Origin: an uncultured Lachnospiraceae bacterium
GTDB taxonomy: Bacteria > Bacillota > Clostridia > Lachnospirales > Lachnospiraceae
Direction: 5' to 3'
NCBI GenBank assembly: GCA_958446555.1
Contig: CAUCWU010000137.1
Coordinates: 1 to 6,735, forward strand
Length of the DNA: 6,735 bases
In this document: positions 1 to 5,570 of the stretch, in pieces
Layout of the letters: each line of letters opens with the position of its first letter
How positions within the stretch are numbered: position 1 is the first letter of the stretch
Notes under the pieces: generated by a model
What the model saw: the letters and a program-made list of their open reading frames with translations, nothing else
Database searches by the model: none
What the model was told of the DNA's origin: nothing
Program-made: the position numbers and the translations under genes

Positions 1-487
1 ACGGCTGCAACGGAATCCTCGTCCGACCCGTCGGGCGGGGTTGTTCAAATCACAGGTAGAGAGGGATCTGACCTCTCCATCCATTGCGACGCTGATGGAT
101 ATTTTGCAGTGTCTGGGCGTTACTGTCAGTGAGTTTTTTACAGAAGAACCCGATGAACAGATCGTCTTTACAAAAGAAGATTATTTTGAGAAGAAGGATG
201 ACGAGAACAAAAACACGATTGAGTGGATTGTTCCGAATGCGCAGAAAAACCAGATGGAGCCAATCCTTCTAAAACTAGAGCCAGGAGGGATGACCGATCT
301 GGACAATCCGCACGAGGGTGAGGAGTTCGGCTATGTACTAAACGGTTCTGTGACCATTCATCTGGGCAAAAAAGCCTACCGGGCGAAAAAGGGGGAGACC
401 TTTTACTACGATTCCGGAAAGCAGCATTACTTGACATCAAAGACTGGGGCGATTGTGCTGTGGGTCAGCTCGCCGCCGACGTTTTGA
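1..487 (+). CDS. XRE-cupin transcriptional regulator, 3' part, probable polyamine-responsive regulator of the downstream pot operon
   Basis: This is the C-terminal part of a helix-turn-helix regulator fused to a cupin sensor domain; the start lies upstream of the window. Reading from codon 41, residues 4-34 (SQVERDLTSPSIATLMDIL onward to EFF) match the recognition-helix end and last helix of an XRE domain. Residues ~70-145 form a cupin barrel, with PHEGEEFGYVLNG at 90-102 (first cupin motif, lacking the classical HxH pair) and GETFYYDSGKQH at 118-129 (second motif). Family knowledge: such proteins, including PuuR, bind small ligands through the cupin and repress transport or catabolism genes. 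The gene ends 40 bases before potA with no terminator visible, so co-transcription is likely. The frame stays open to position 2, but the residues before SQVERD do not resemble the conserved XRE sequence; bases 1-45 may contain frame errors. Family assignment is firm; the ligand is inferred from context. Confidence 0.85.
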   Translation, partial: RLQRNPRPTRRAGLFKSQVERDLTSPSIATLMDILQCLGVTVSEFFTEEPDEQIVFTKEDYFEKKDDENKNTIEWIVPNAQKNQMEPILLKLEPGGMTDLDNPHEGEEFGYVLNGSVTIHLGKKAYRAKKGETFYYDSGKQHYLTSKTGAIVLWVSSPPTF

Positions 488-513
488 TTAGAAAAAGCAC
501 GATAAAATAGTGT

Positions 514-519
514 GAAAGG
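514..519 (+). promoter_or_regulatory. Ribosome binding site for potA, bearing on start choice
   Basis: GAAAGG lies 8 bases before the TTG at 528 and 14 bases before the ATG at 534. Normal spacing favours the TTG; start-codon preference favours the ATG. The two choices differ by only two residues. Confidence 0.5.
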
Positions 520-527
520 TATGGTTA

Positions 528-1607
528 TTGGCGATGAAACAATCACTTGTTGAGCTAAAGGGTATCACAAAATCCTATGACGGACAGATGATACTGGATG
601 ATTTAAATCTGGAGATTTACGAGAATTCTTTCGTGACGCTACTTGGTCCGAGCGGCTGCGGAAAGACGACAACTCTTCGAATCATTGGTGGTTTTGAGAC
701 ACCGGATAAGGGAAAGGTGATTTTTGACGGACAGGACATCACAGCACTTCCGCCACATAAGAGAGCATTAAATACCGTATTCCAAAAATATGCGCTCTTT
801 CCAAATATGACAATTGAGGAGAATATTGCATTTGGCCTTAAGATTAAGAAAAAGTCCAAGCAATATATTAAGGATAAGATCGAATATGCGTTGAAGCTAG
901 TTAACTTAAAAGGCTTTGAAAAACGTATGCCGGATTCTTTGTCCGGTGGACAGCAGCAGCGTATTGCGATTGCCCGCGCGATTGTAAATGAGCCGAAGGT
1001 ACTTCTTCTCGATGAGCCGCTTGGCGCACTCGATTTAAAACTTCGTCAGGATATGCAGTATGAGTTGATTCGTATGAAAAAAGAACTTGGCATCACTTTT
1101 ATCTATGTCACACATGACCAGGAAGAGGCACTGACAATGTCCGACCATATCATCGTCATGAACCAGGGCTACATTCAGCAGCAGGGTTCGCCGGAGAAGA
1201 TCTACAATGAGCCAGAGAATGCATTCGTTGCCGACTTTATCGGGGACAGCAATATCATCAGTGCCACTTTTATTCAAGACGAGTTGGTTGAGATTTTGGG
1301 CAGCCGCTTTGCCTGTGTCGATAAGGGCTTTGGAAAGAATAAGCCGGTCGATGTGGTAATTCGTCCGGAGGATGTTGATCTGCTTCCAGAGGGCAAGGGC
1401 AGCCTTGAGGGTGTAGTCACCCATATGATTTTCAAGGGTGTTCACTATGAGATGGAAGTAATGGCTGGCGGCTTTGAGTGGCTCGTACACAGCACCGATA
1501 TGTTCCCAGTTGGCACCAAGGTCAGCATTCATGTGGATCCGTTTGACATTCAGATCATGAATAAGCCGGAATCCGAGGATGAGGAGGCGATGGGTGTCCA
1601 TGAATAA
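528..1607 (+). CDS. potA: Spermidine/putrescine ABC transporter, ATP-binding protein PotA
   Basis: This is the cytoplasmic ATPase that powers polyamine import through PotB-PotC. All nucleotide-binding motifs are visible: Walker A GPSGCGKT at 40-47, Q-loop Q86 in VFQKYALFP, signature LSGGQQQR at 138-145, Walker B VLLLDEP at 158-164, D-loop GALD at 166-169 and switch H196. A C-terminal TOBE-type regulatory region spans about 275-342, with IRPEDV at 278-283, as in PotA/MalK-like ATPases. The length of 359 residues is close to the usual 350-380. It is the first gene of the pot operon, and its 3' end carries the potB ribosome binding site and overlaps the potB start. The start may be TTG 528 (numbering used here) or ATG 534. 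ATPases of this branch also serve thiamine or iron uptake, but the following potB, potC and potD genes fix the polyamine assignment. Confidence 0.95.
   Translation: MAMKQSLVELKGITKSYDGQMILDDLNLEIYENSFVTLLGPSGCGKTTTLRIIGGFETPDKGKVIFDGQDITALPPHKRALNTVFQKYALFPNMTIEENIAFGLKIKKKSKQYIKDKIEYALKLVNLKGFEKRMPDSLSGGQQQRIAIARAIVNEPKVLLLDEPLGALDLKLRQDMQYELIRMKKELGITFIYVTHDQEEALTMSDHIIVMNQGYIQQQGSPEKIYNEPENAFVADFIGDSNIISATFIQDELVEILGSRFACVDKGFGKNKPVDVVIRPEDVDLLPEGKGSLEGVVTHMIFKGVHYEMEVMAGGFEWLVHSTDMFPVGTKVSIHVDPFDIQIMNKPESEDEEAMGVHE
1582..1587 (+). promoter_or_regulatory. Ribosome binding site for potB inside the end of potA
   Basis: AGGAGG within the last codons of potA lies 12 bases before ATG 1600 and 6 bases before an in-frame GTG at 1594. 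It falls just downstream of an in-frame ATG at 1579, so that earlier ATG is an unlikely start. Its position inside potA suggests translational coupling. Confidence 0.7.
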
Positions 1608-2415
1608 GAAAAAGCTACTGGCCGGACCGTATTTTGTCTGGATGATTCTCTTTACGGTAATCCCGCTTCTCGTGATTGTCTGGTATGGCTTTACTGACAG
1701 AACCGGTGCCTTCACACTTGAAAATGTCAGAGCGATTGCGAGAATGGAGCATTTAAAGCCATTAATTCGTTCCTTATTTTTATCAATCGTCTGTACCATC
1801 CTTTGTCTTGTAATTGCCTATCCGCTTGCAATGATTTTAAAAAAATCCGGAATGGGCAAAAAAGGCTTTGTTGTCTTTATTTTCGTCCTTCCGATGTGGA
1901 TGAATTTTTTACTTCGTACCTACGCTTGGCTCAATCTGATTGACGATGGTGGTATTTTGGATACGATTTGCAAAAGTCTTGGTCTTTCAACCGTCAGCAT
2001 CGTCGGAACCGACACGGCAATCATTCTTGGCATGATCTATAACTTCTTGCCTTTTATGGTGCTTCCTCTTTACAACGTGCTTGTAAAGATTGATGAGAAT
2101 GTCTTAAATGCAGCGAGAGACCTTGGCGCAAATAGCGTTCAGGTATTTACAAAGGTTTTGCTTCCGCTCAGTCTTCCTGGCATCATCAGCGGTGTCACGA
2201 TGGTATTTGTCCCATCACTTACGACATTCGCCATCTCCGATTTGCTTGGTGCGAGAAAGATTATGTTAATCGGAAACATCATTGAGCAGGAATTTTCAAC
2301 AGCCGACAACTGGCATTTAGGCTCCGGTTTGTCCATGGTACTGATGGTATTTATCTTAATTAGCATGGCACTTTTGGAGCGCTACGATAAAAATGGGGAG
2401 GGAACATCATTCTGA
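1600..2415 (+). CDS. potB: Spermidine/putrescine ABC transporter permease PotB
   Basis: This is one of the two membrane permease subunits of the polyamine importer. From ATG 1600 it has 271 residues, close to the usual ~275-285. Six hydrophobic segments can be seen at about 9-30, 59-80, 89-110, 138-160, 191-212 and 243-260. The EAA loop that docks on PotA is LNAARDLGA at 169-177, continuing to LPLSLPGI at 188-195; it departs from EAA to NAA at the first position but keeps the glycine and the LP. The start at 1600 gives MNKKKLLAGPYFVW, a typical short positive N-terminus before the first helix; GTG 1594 would add two residues. The gene overlaps potA by 8 bases and shares one base with the potC start, which indicates one transcript and coupled translation. 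Confidence 0.93.
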   Translation: MNKKKLLAGPYFVWMILFTVIPLLVIVWYGFTDRTGAFTLENVRAIARMEHLKPLIRSLFLSIVCTILCLVIAYPLAMILKKSGMGKKGFVVFIFVLPMWMNFLLRTYAWLNLIDDGGILDTICKSLGLSTVSIVGTDTAIILGMIYNFLPFMVLPLYNVLVKIDENVLNAARDLGANSVQVFTKVLLPLSLPGIISGVTMVFVPSLTTFAISDLLGARKIMLIGNIIEQEFSTADNWHLGSGLSMVLMVFILISMALLERYDKNGEGTSF

Positions 2416-3215
2416 TGAAAAAATTAAAATCTTTTTTTTCGGGCATGTACCTGACACTGATCTTTATCTTTCTATATGCCCCAATTGTGACACTAATTGT
2501 CTTTTCTTTTAACGATGGAAAGGGAAGCCGCTGGAAGGGTTTTTCATTAAAGTGGTATGAGGATTTGTTCCAGAGTCAGATGATTATGGAGGCACTTGGA
2601 AACACGTTACTGATTGCATTGGTATCGGCAAGTGTCGCAACTGTGATTGGCACGATCACCTGTATCGGCATCAATTCATTAAAAGGCAGATGTAAGAGCG
2701 TCTATATGGCACTCAACAATATTCCACTGATGAACTCTGATCTGGTGACAGGACTTTCCTTAATGCTTGTCTTTATCTCAGTCGGCTGGAAGTTTGGCTT
2801 TTCAACGATTCTTGTAGCTCATATCACATTCAACATTCCGTATGTGATTTTAAGTGTCATGCCGAAACTTCGACAGACCAATGTCAGCACTTATGAGGCT
2901 GCGATGGATTTGGGCGCGACACCGCTATCTGCATTCTTTCAGGTGGTAATGCCAGAGCTGTTGCCAGGTATTGTATCTGGATTTTTACTGGCATTTACAA
3001 TGTCACTTGACGACTTTATCATCACCTATTTTACCAGAGGAGCTGGTATCAATACACTGTCTACGTTAATTTACAGTGAGGTAAGAAAGGGAATCAAGCC
3101 GACAATGAATGCACTGTCTACAGTTATGTTTGTTTCGGTTCTTATTTTACTTAGCATAGTAAATATACTTCCAGAGCTGCGCAACAAAAAGAAAAATGAG
3201 AGTGTAAAGGAATGA
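2415..3215 (+). CDS. potC: Spermidine/putrescine ABC transporter permease PotC
   Basis: This is the second membrane permease subunit, pairing with PotB to form the polyamine channel. It has 266 residues, normal for PotC. Hydrophobic segments lie near 9-31, 62-86, 108-126, 132-149, 186-207 and 235-254. The EAA docking loop is YEAAMDLGATP at 160-170, continuing to MPELLPGI at 179-186, a textbook match. The N-terminal pattern LYAPIVTLIVFSFNDG at 20-35 is characteristic of PotC-type permeases. The start is fixed by the TGATG overlap with the potB stop, with GGAGGG at 2397-2402, 12 bases upstream. The C-terminus ends in a short charged tail (RNKKKNESVKE). The stop codon sits in the left arm of the stem-loop that precedes potD. 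Confidence 0.94.
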   Translation: MKKLKSFFSGMYLTLIFIFLYAPIVTLIVFSFNDGKGSRWKGFSLKWYEDLFQSQMIMEALGNTLLIALVSASVATVIGTITCIGINSLKGRCKSVYMALNNIPLMNSDLVTGLSLMLVFISVGWKFGFSTILVAHITFNIPYVILSVMPKLRQTNVSTYEAAMDLGATPLSAFFQVVMPELLPGIVSGFLLAFTMSLDDFIITYFTRGAGINTLSTLIYSEVRKGIKPTMNALSTVMFVSVLILLSIVNILPELRNKKKNESVKE

Positions 3216-3256
3216 TACTAGGGTTTCAAGCTTAAAAGTTTGCAGAATAGTATCAT
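3212..3256 (+). promoter_or_regulatory. Nested stem-loop between potC and potD
   Basis: ATGATACTA (3212-3220) and TAGTATCAT (3248-3256) are perfect 9-bp inverted complements around a 27-base loop. Inside it, CAAGCT (3227-3232) and AGTTTG (3237-3242) can pair with one G-U around a four-base loop. The left arm includes the potC stop codon; the right arm ends 12 bases before the potD ribosome binding site. No U-tract follows, so it does not look like a terminator. A role in transcript processing, in stabilising either mRNA part, or in setting PotD output is possible but inferred. Confidence 0.6.
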
Positions 3257-3268
3257 GATAAAATTTGC

Positions 3269-3274
3269 GAGGAG
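3269..3274 (+). promoter_or_regulatory. Ribosome binding site that fixes the potD start
   Basis: GAGGAG lies 7 bases before ATG 3282. The in-frame TTG 3240 and ATG 3255 have no comparable site, and ATG 3255 overlaps the stem-loop arm, so 3282 is preferred. Confidence 0.8.
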
Positions 3275-3281
3275 ATTTGCG

Positions 3282-4352
3282 ATGAGAAAACGAGCATGGG
3301 CGGCAGCATCGGTTGTCGTGATGCTGTCCACTGCATTTAGTACACAGGCCGTATTTGCAGATAAGTATCCAAACGGCAAAGTAAAGGTATTTAACTGGGG
3401 AGAATACATCGACGAGGATCTGATCGGTGAGTTCGAGGACGAATATGGCATTGAGGTCATTTATGATACGTTTGATACGAATGAATCCATGTATCCGCGT
3501 GTAGAGGCTGATCCAAGCCTGTACGATGTAATCTGTCCGTCCGAGTACATGGTTGAGAAGATGATCGAAAACGATGTTGTGCAGGAGATTGACTGGGATC
3601 AGATTTCCAACAAAGACAATATCGGAAGCACCTATTTCAAAAGCTGCGAGAGCTTTGATCCGGGCAACAAGTATTTTGTTCCATATACATTTGGAACCGT
3701 CGGAATTTTGTATAACAAGAGCATGGTTCCAGAGGATGCTGTGATCGACAGCTGGGATGTTTTATGGGATGAAACCTATAAGAATAATATCATCATGCAG
3801 GATTCCGTGCGCGATGCCTTTATGATTTCGCTAAAAAGACTTGGTTATTCCTGTAACACCACTGACAAGGACGAGTTAAACGAGGCGATGGAGCAGCTGA
3901 TGATCCAGTACAAGCTCAATAAGGCTTATGCAATCGACGAGGTGCGCGATAAGATGATCAATGGCGCAGCAGCGATTGGTGTCATTTACTCTGGCGAGTA
4001 TCTGTATTGCCAGGAGGAAAATGAGGATCTGGAGTATGTGGTTCCAAAGGAAGGAACCAATATCTGGTATGATGGCTGGGTCATCACGAAGGGTTCTGAG
4101 AACGTAGAAAATGCCCACAAGTGGATTGATTTTTTGTGCCGTCAGGATGTCGCTTATAAAAATTTCGAGTATATCTATTATGGAACGCCAAATGTCGCAG
4201 CGCAAGAGTTAATCGACGAGGACATCAGAAATAACCAGGGACTGTTCCCTGCAGAGGAGATCATCAAGAAGTGTGAGGTTTACAATTATCTCGGCCAGGA
4301 AGAGGAAAATATGTACTATGAGCTGTGGAAAAAAGTGAAGAGTTCTTGGTAA
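3282..4352 (+). CDS. potD: Spermidine/putrescine ABC transporter substrate-binding protein PotD
   Basis: This is the extracellular polyamine receptor that delivers substrate to PotB-PotC. The 356-residue product begins with an export signal: MRKR, a hydrophobic core at ~6-20, and a likely signal peptidase I site VFA|DK after residue 26. No cysteine lies near the cleavage site, so it is not an evident lipoprotein. PotD-family features include VFNWGEYI at 36-43, PSEY at 86-89, the D174-x-x-R177 stretch before LKRLGYS, IWYDGW at 261-266 and YYGTPN at 299-304. Compared from memory with E. coli PotD, the Trp/Ser/Tyr and W-x-D pocket positions are kept. The Trp of the MVW segment appears as Tyr (VIY, 234-236), and an acidic residue is Asp178 rather than Glu. 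Mature cysteines are at 85, 122, 191, 243, 286 and 331. It is the last gene of the operon, 66 bases after potC. Putrescine versus spermidine preference cannot be decided here. Confidence 0.93.
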   Translation: MRKRAWAAASVVVMLSTAFSTQAVFADKYPNGKVKVFNWGEYIDEDLIGEFEDEYGIEVIYDTFDTNESMYPRVEADPSLYDVICPSEYMVEKMIENDVVQEIDWDQISNKDNIGSTYFKSCESFDPGNKYFVPYTFGTVGILYNKSMVPEDAVIDSWDVLWDETYKNNIIMQDSVRDAFMISLKRLGYSCNTTDKDELNEAMEQLMIQYKLNKAYAIDEVRDKMINGAAAIGVIYSGEYLYCQEENEDLEYVVPKEGTNIWYDGWVITKGSENVENAHKWIDFLCRQDVAYKNFEYIYYGTPNVAAQELIDEDIRNNQGLFPAEEIIKKCEVYNYLGQEEENMYYELWKKVKSSW

Positions 4353-4362
4353 AAAATATAGG

Positions 4363-4391
4363 TTGCAAAAAACGCGAAGCTGTATTAAAAT
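4363..4391 (+). promoter_or_regulatory. Probable sigma-A promoter of the ferredoxin gene
   Basis: TTGCAA (4363-4368) and TAAAAT (4386-4391) are separated by 17 bases and match the -35 and -10 consensus well. Transcription would start near 4398, leaving a leader of about 42 bases with a strong AAGGAGGA ribosome site. It lies directly after potD, so the ferredoxin need not depend on the pot operon. Confidence 0.65.
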
Positions 4392-4439
4392 GATCTTGCT
4401 TAGAAAAGCGTAAACAAAATTTCCAAGGAGGATAAACAA

Positions 4440-4607
4440 ATGGCATATAAGATTAGTGATGAGTGTATTATGTGCGGTACCTGTGAGGGTGAGTGCCCAG
4501 TAGGTGCAATCGCAGAGGGCGAAGGCAAGTATGAGATCGACGCAGACGCATGCATCGAGTGCGGAAGCTGCGCAGCAGCCTGTCCAGTATCTGCAATCAG
4601 CGAGTAA
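4440..4607 (+). CDS. Small 2[4Fe-4S] ferredoxin, clostridial type
   Basis: This encodes a 55-residue soluble electron carrier with two [4Fe-4S] clusters. The cysteine pattern CxxCxxCxxxCP occurs twice, at C9, C12, C15, C19 and at C38, C41, C44, C48. The last cysteine of each motif ligates the opposite cluster, as known for this family. The two halves are visibly related (CGTCEGECPVGAI and CGSCAAACPVSAI), reflecting the ancient duplication of bacterial ferredoxins. The length matches classical clostridial ferredoxins. Start ATG 4440 is preceded by AAGGAGGA at 4425-4432 with 7-base spacing. It likely serves pyruvate:ferredoxin oxidoreductase, hydrogenase or similar low-potential reactions elsewhere in the genome; no partner gene is seen here. 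It appears monocistronic, with its own promoter and a strong terminator, though read-through from potD is possible because no terminator is seen between them. Confidence 0.95.
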   Translation: MAYKISDECIMCGTCEGECPVGAIAEGEGKYEIDADACIECGSCAAACPVSAISE

Positions 4608-4633
4608 TTTCAGATTCGATACCAAACAAAAAT

Positions 4634-4675
4634 AAAATGAGCCATCGGGGGCAGTCCCCCGGTGGCTTATTTTTT
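4634..4675. terminator. Strong bidirectional rho-independent terminator
   Basis: Arms 4634-4651 and 4656-4673 can form an 18-bp stem including two G-U pairs and a GGGGG/CCCCC top, around the four-base loop CAGT. On the + strand it ends in T4670-T4675; on the - strand the AT-rich bases 4628-4637 give a U-rich tail. It ends the ferredoxin transcript 26 bases after the stop and also serves the convergent MerR-type gene. The stop codon of that gene (4667-4669) lies inside the stem. Confidence 0.93.
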
Positions 4676-5338
4676 CTTCCTCTTCCATGGCAGTCTGCTT
4701 GCAGCTGCCTCTTTTTGTTCGCGCGTCTTTTTTCTTCGAAGAAATAGCGTCTCATCAAGTTTCCGAAAGCGCTCCTCAGCCTCATCGTCCTGTAGCCGCA
4801 TCCGATAGTCCATCTCTTTAATCAACTTTGTGCTGACCTGCTCTGTAATGTCTTCAACATGTTGTTTCAAAGCGCGATTCAAGATTCGGTTCATCACATC
4901 CTCAAATTCTTCCATTCGAAGCTTTCTGGCAAGCTCGGTTTGCTCTGCTGAAACCGGAAAAACGGCAGGCATCGTGTCTGGAAGTTCACTTGCTCGTCGA
5001 TTCATCTCATCCGATAGCTTCACTAGATAATAAAACTCATCGTCATCCAAAAGAGACAGCCTCGGAACCACAAGCTTAATCGCCTTTAATTGAAAATTAG
5101 CATCGCGAAGAATCTTAATGCGCTGAAACATCAAAAGCTGTGCATTGGTATAGCAGCGATACCCCTGCTCATTTCTCATAATCGGAAGGCCAAGCTCCTC
5201 CTCCCAGTAGCGAAGCACATGCGCTTCCATATTTAATTGCTTACAGGCATCCGAGATCAGAATTGGTTCCTGCGTATTTCTCGTTTGTACATTCTTTGAT
5301 TCAAAGCTTTCGTGTCTCTTCTCCTCCCGATCCTGCAT
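4667..5338 (-). CDS. MerR-family transcriptional regulator with C-terminal coiled-coil region
   Basis: This encodes a 223-residue DNA-binding protein. A polar leader (1-24) precedes a MerR-type winged helix-turn-helix at about 25-92: ILISDACKQLNMEAHVLRYWEEELGL contains the helix-turn-helix and the typical LRYWE, followed by the wing NEQGYRCYT and helices ending at LKAIKLVV. Residues 101-120 and ~132-213 are highly charged and probably helical or coiled coil, giving dimerisation. No cysteine cluster or drug-binding domain is evident, so the signal is unknown. It resembles the LRYWE-type MerR-like proteins common in Clostridia rather than metal sensors. The start at ATG 5338 is supported by AAGGAAGG six bases upstream; a GTG at 5380 lacks such a site. 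The C-terminus KRKKK is encoded by the T-tract of the terminator. It is divergent from the exporter gene and convergent with the ferredoxin. Its target is not known. Confidence 0.85.
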   Translation of the reverse strand: MQDREEKRHESFESKNVQTRNTQEPILISDACKQLNMEAHVLRYWEEELGLPIMRNEQGYRCYTNAQLLMFQRIKILRDANFQLKAIKLVVPRLSLLDDDEFYYLVKLSDEMNRRASELPDTMPAVFPVSAEQTELARKLRMEEFEDVMNRILNRALKQHVEDITEQVSTKLIKEMDYRMRLQDDEAEERFRKLDETLFLRRKKTREQKEAAASRLPWKRKKK

Positions 5339-5344
5339 ATAAGT

Positions 5345-5352
5345 CCTTCCTT
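5345..5352 (-). promoter_or_regulatory. Ribosome binding site that fixes the MerR-type regulator start
   Basis: On the - strand this reads AAGGAAGG and lies 6 bases before ATG 5338, which favours that start over the in-frame GTG at 5380. Confidence 0.8.
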
Positions 5353-5409
5353 TCTGGATAGTGGTTAGTAGATCGTTCACGGGTATAGTAACTTAGAACC
5401 CCTACGGAT

Positions 5410-5418
5410 AATATAGCA
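5410..5418 (-). promoter_or_regulatory. Candidate extended -10 promoter of the MerR-type gene
   Basis: On the - strand this reads TGCTATATT, an extended -10 element. No good -35 is found 17-19 bases upstream; the bases there, around 5433-5440, read CTCGCT or TTCTCG. An imperfect dyad (TTTTCGC at 5420-5426, GCGAGAAAA at 5434-5442) occupies the spacer. A leader of about 65 bases is implied. Confidence 0.45.
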
Positions 5419-5441
5419 GTTTTCGCGCGCAAAGCGAGAAA

Positions 5442-5482
5442 AATCATTCGCTCAAAGCAAACACAAATCGTCACGAATGATT
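5442..5482. repeat. Perfect 9-bp inverted repeat in the divergent promoter region
   Basis: AATCATTCG (5442-5450) and CGAATGATT (5474-5482) are exact inverted complements, 32 bases centre to centre, about three helical turns. After one mismatch (5441/5483) pairing can continue for about five weaker base pairs, and a T-rich stretch follows on the + strand. It lies between the two candidate promoters. It could be an operator shared by both genes or a hairpin; the spacing suits a protein dimer on one face of the helix. Confidence 0.6.
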
Positions 5483-5511
5483 ATTTTTCAAATTTTTTCG
5501 AGGATTCTACA

Positions 5512-5541
5512 TTGTTTCTCTCTTAAAAGGAGTGGTATCAT
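5512..5541 (+). promoter_or_regulatory. Candidate promoter of the ABC exporter gene
   Basis: TTGTTT (5512-5517) and TATCAT (5536-5541) are 18 bases apart, and TGG directly before the latter makes an extended -10. Transcription would start near 5548, leaving a leader of about 22 bases with the ribosome site GAAGGGAG at 5553-5560. Confidence 0.5.
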
Positions 5542-5570
5542 TATATAAAAAAGAAGGGAGAAACAAACGA

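Noticed and set aside
503..508. TAAAAT as a -10 box for a separate potA promoter
   Set aside because: No -35 lies at a suitable distance, and the start of transcription would fall on the potA ribosome binding site.
1579..1599. Earlier ATG 1579 as the potB start
   Set aside because: The AGGAGG at 1582-1587 lies downstream of it and serves 1594 or 1600; the extra residues MRRRWVS are unlike PotB N-termini.
1035..1799. Long open frame of 254 codons on the - strand across the end of potA and the start of potB
   Set aside because: It is antisense to two clear genes with full family motifs, its translation shows no recognisable domain, and it has no supported ribosome site or promoter.
3240..3281. 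Earlier potD starts at TTG 3240 or ATG 3255
   Set aside because: Neither has a ribosome site, both fall in the stem-loop region, and ATG 3282 gives a compact signal peptide with a good GAGGAG.
3466..3483. Short direct repeat TGATACG in potD
   Set aside because: It encodes the repeated Asp-Thr in YDTFDTNE and has only two copies, so it is explained by coding.
4209..4688. Open frame of 159 codons on the - strand across the potD end, the ferredoxin and the terminator
   Set aside because: It is antisense to the unmistakable eight-cysteine ferredoxin and crosses a strong terminator; its cysteine-rich translation is a reflection of that gene.
5437..5500. The intergenic inverted repeat followed by a T-rich stretch as a terminator
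   Set aside because: The loop is 23 bases, the stem is AT-rich with a mismatch, and no upstream + strand gene would need it there.
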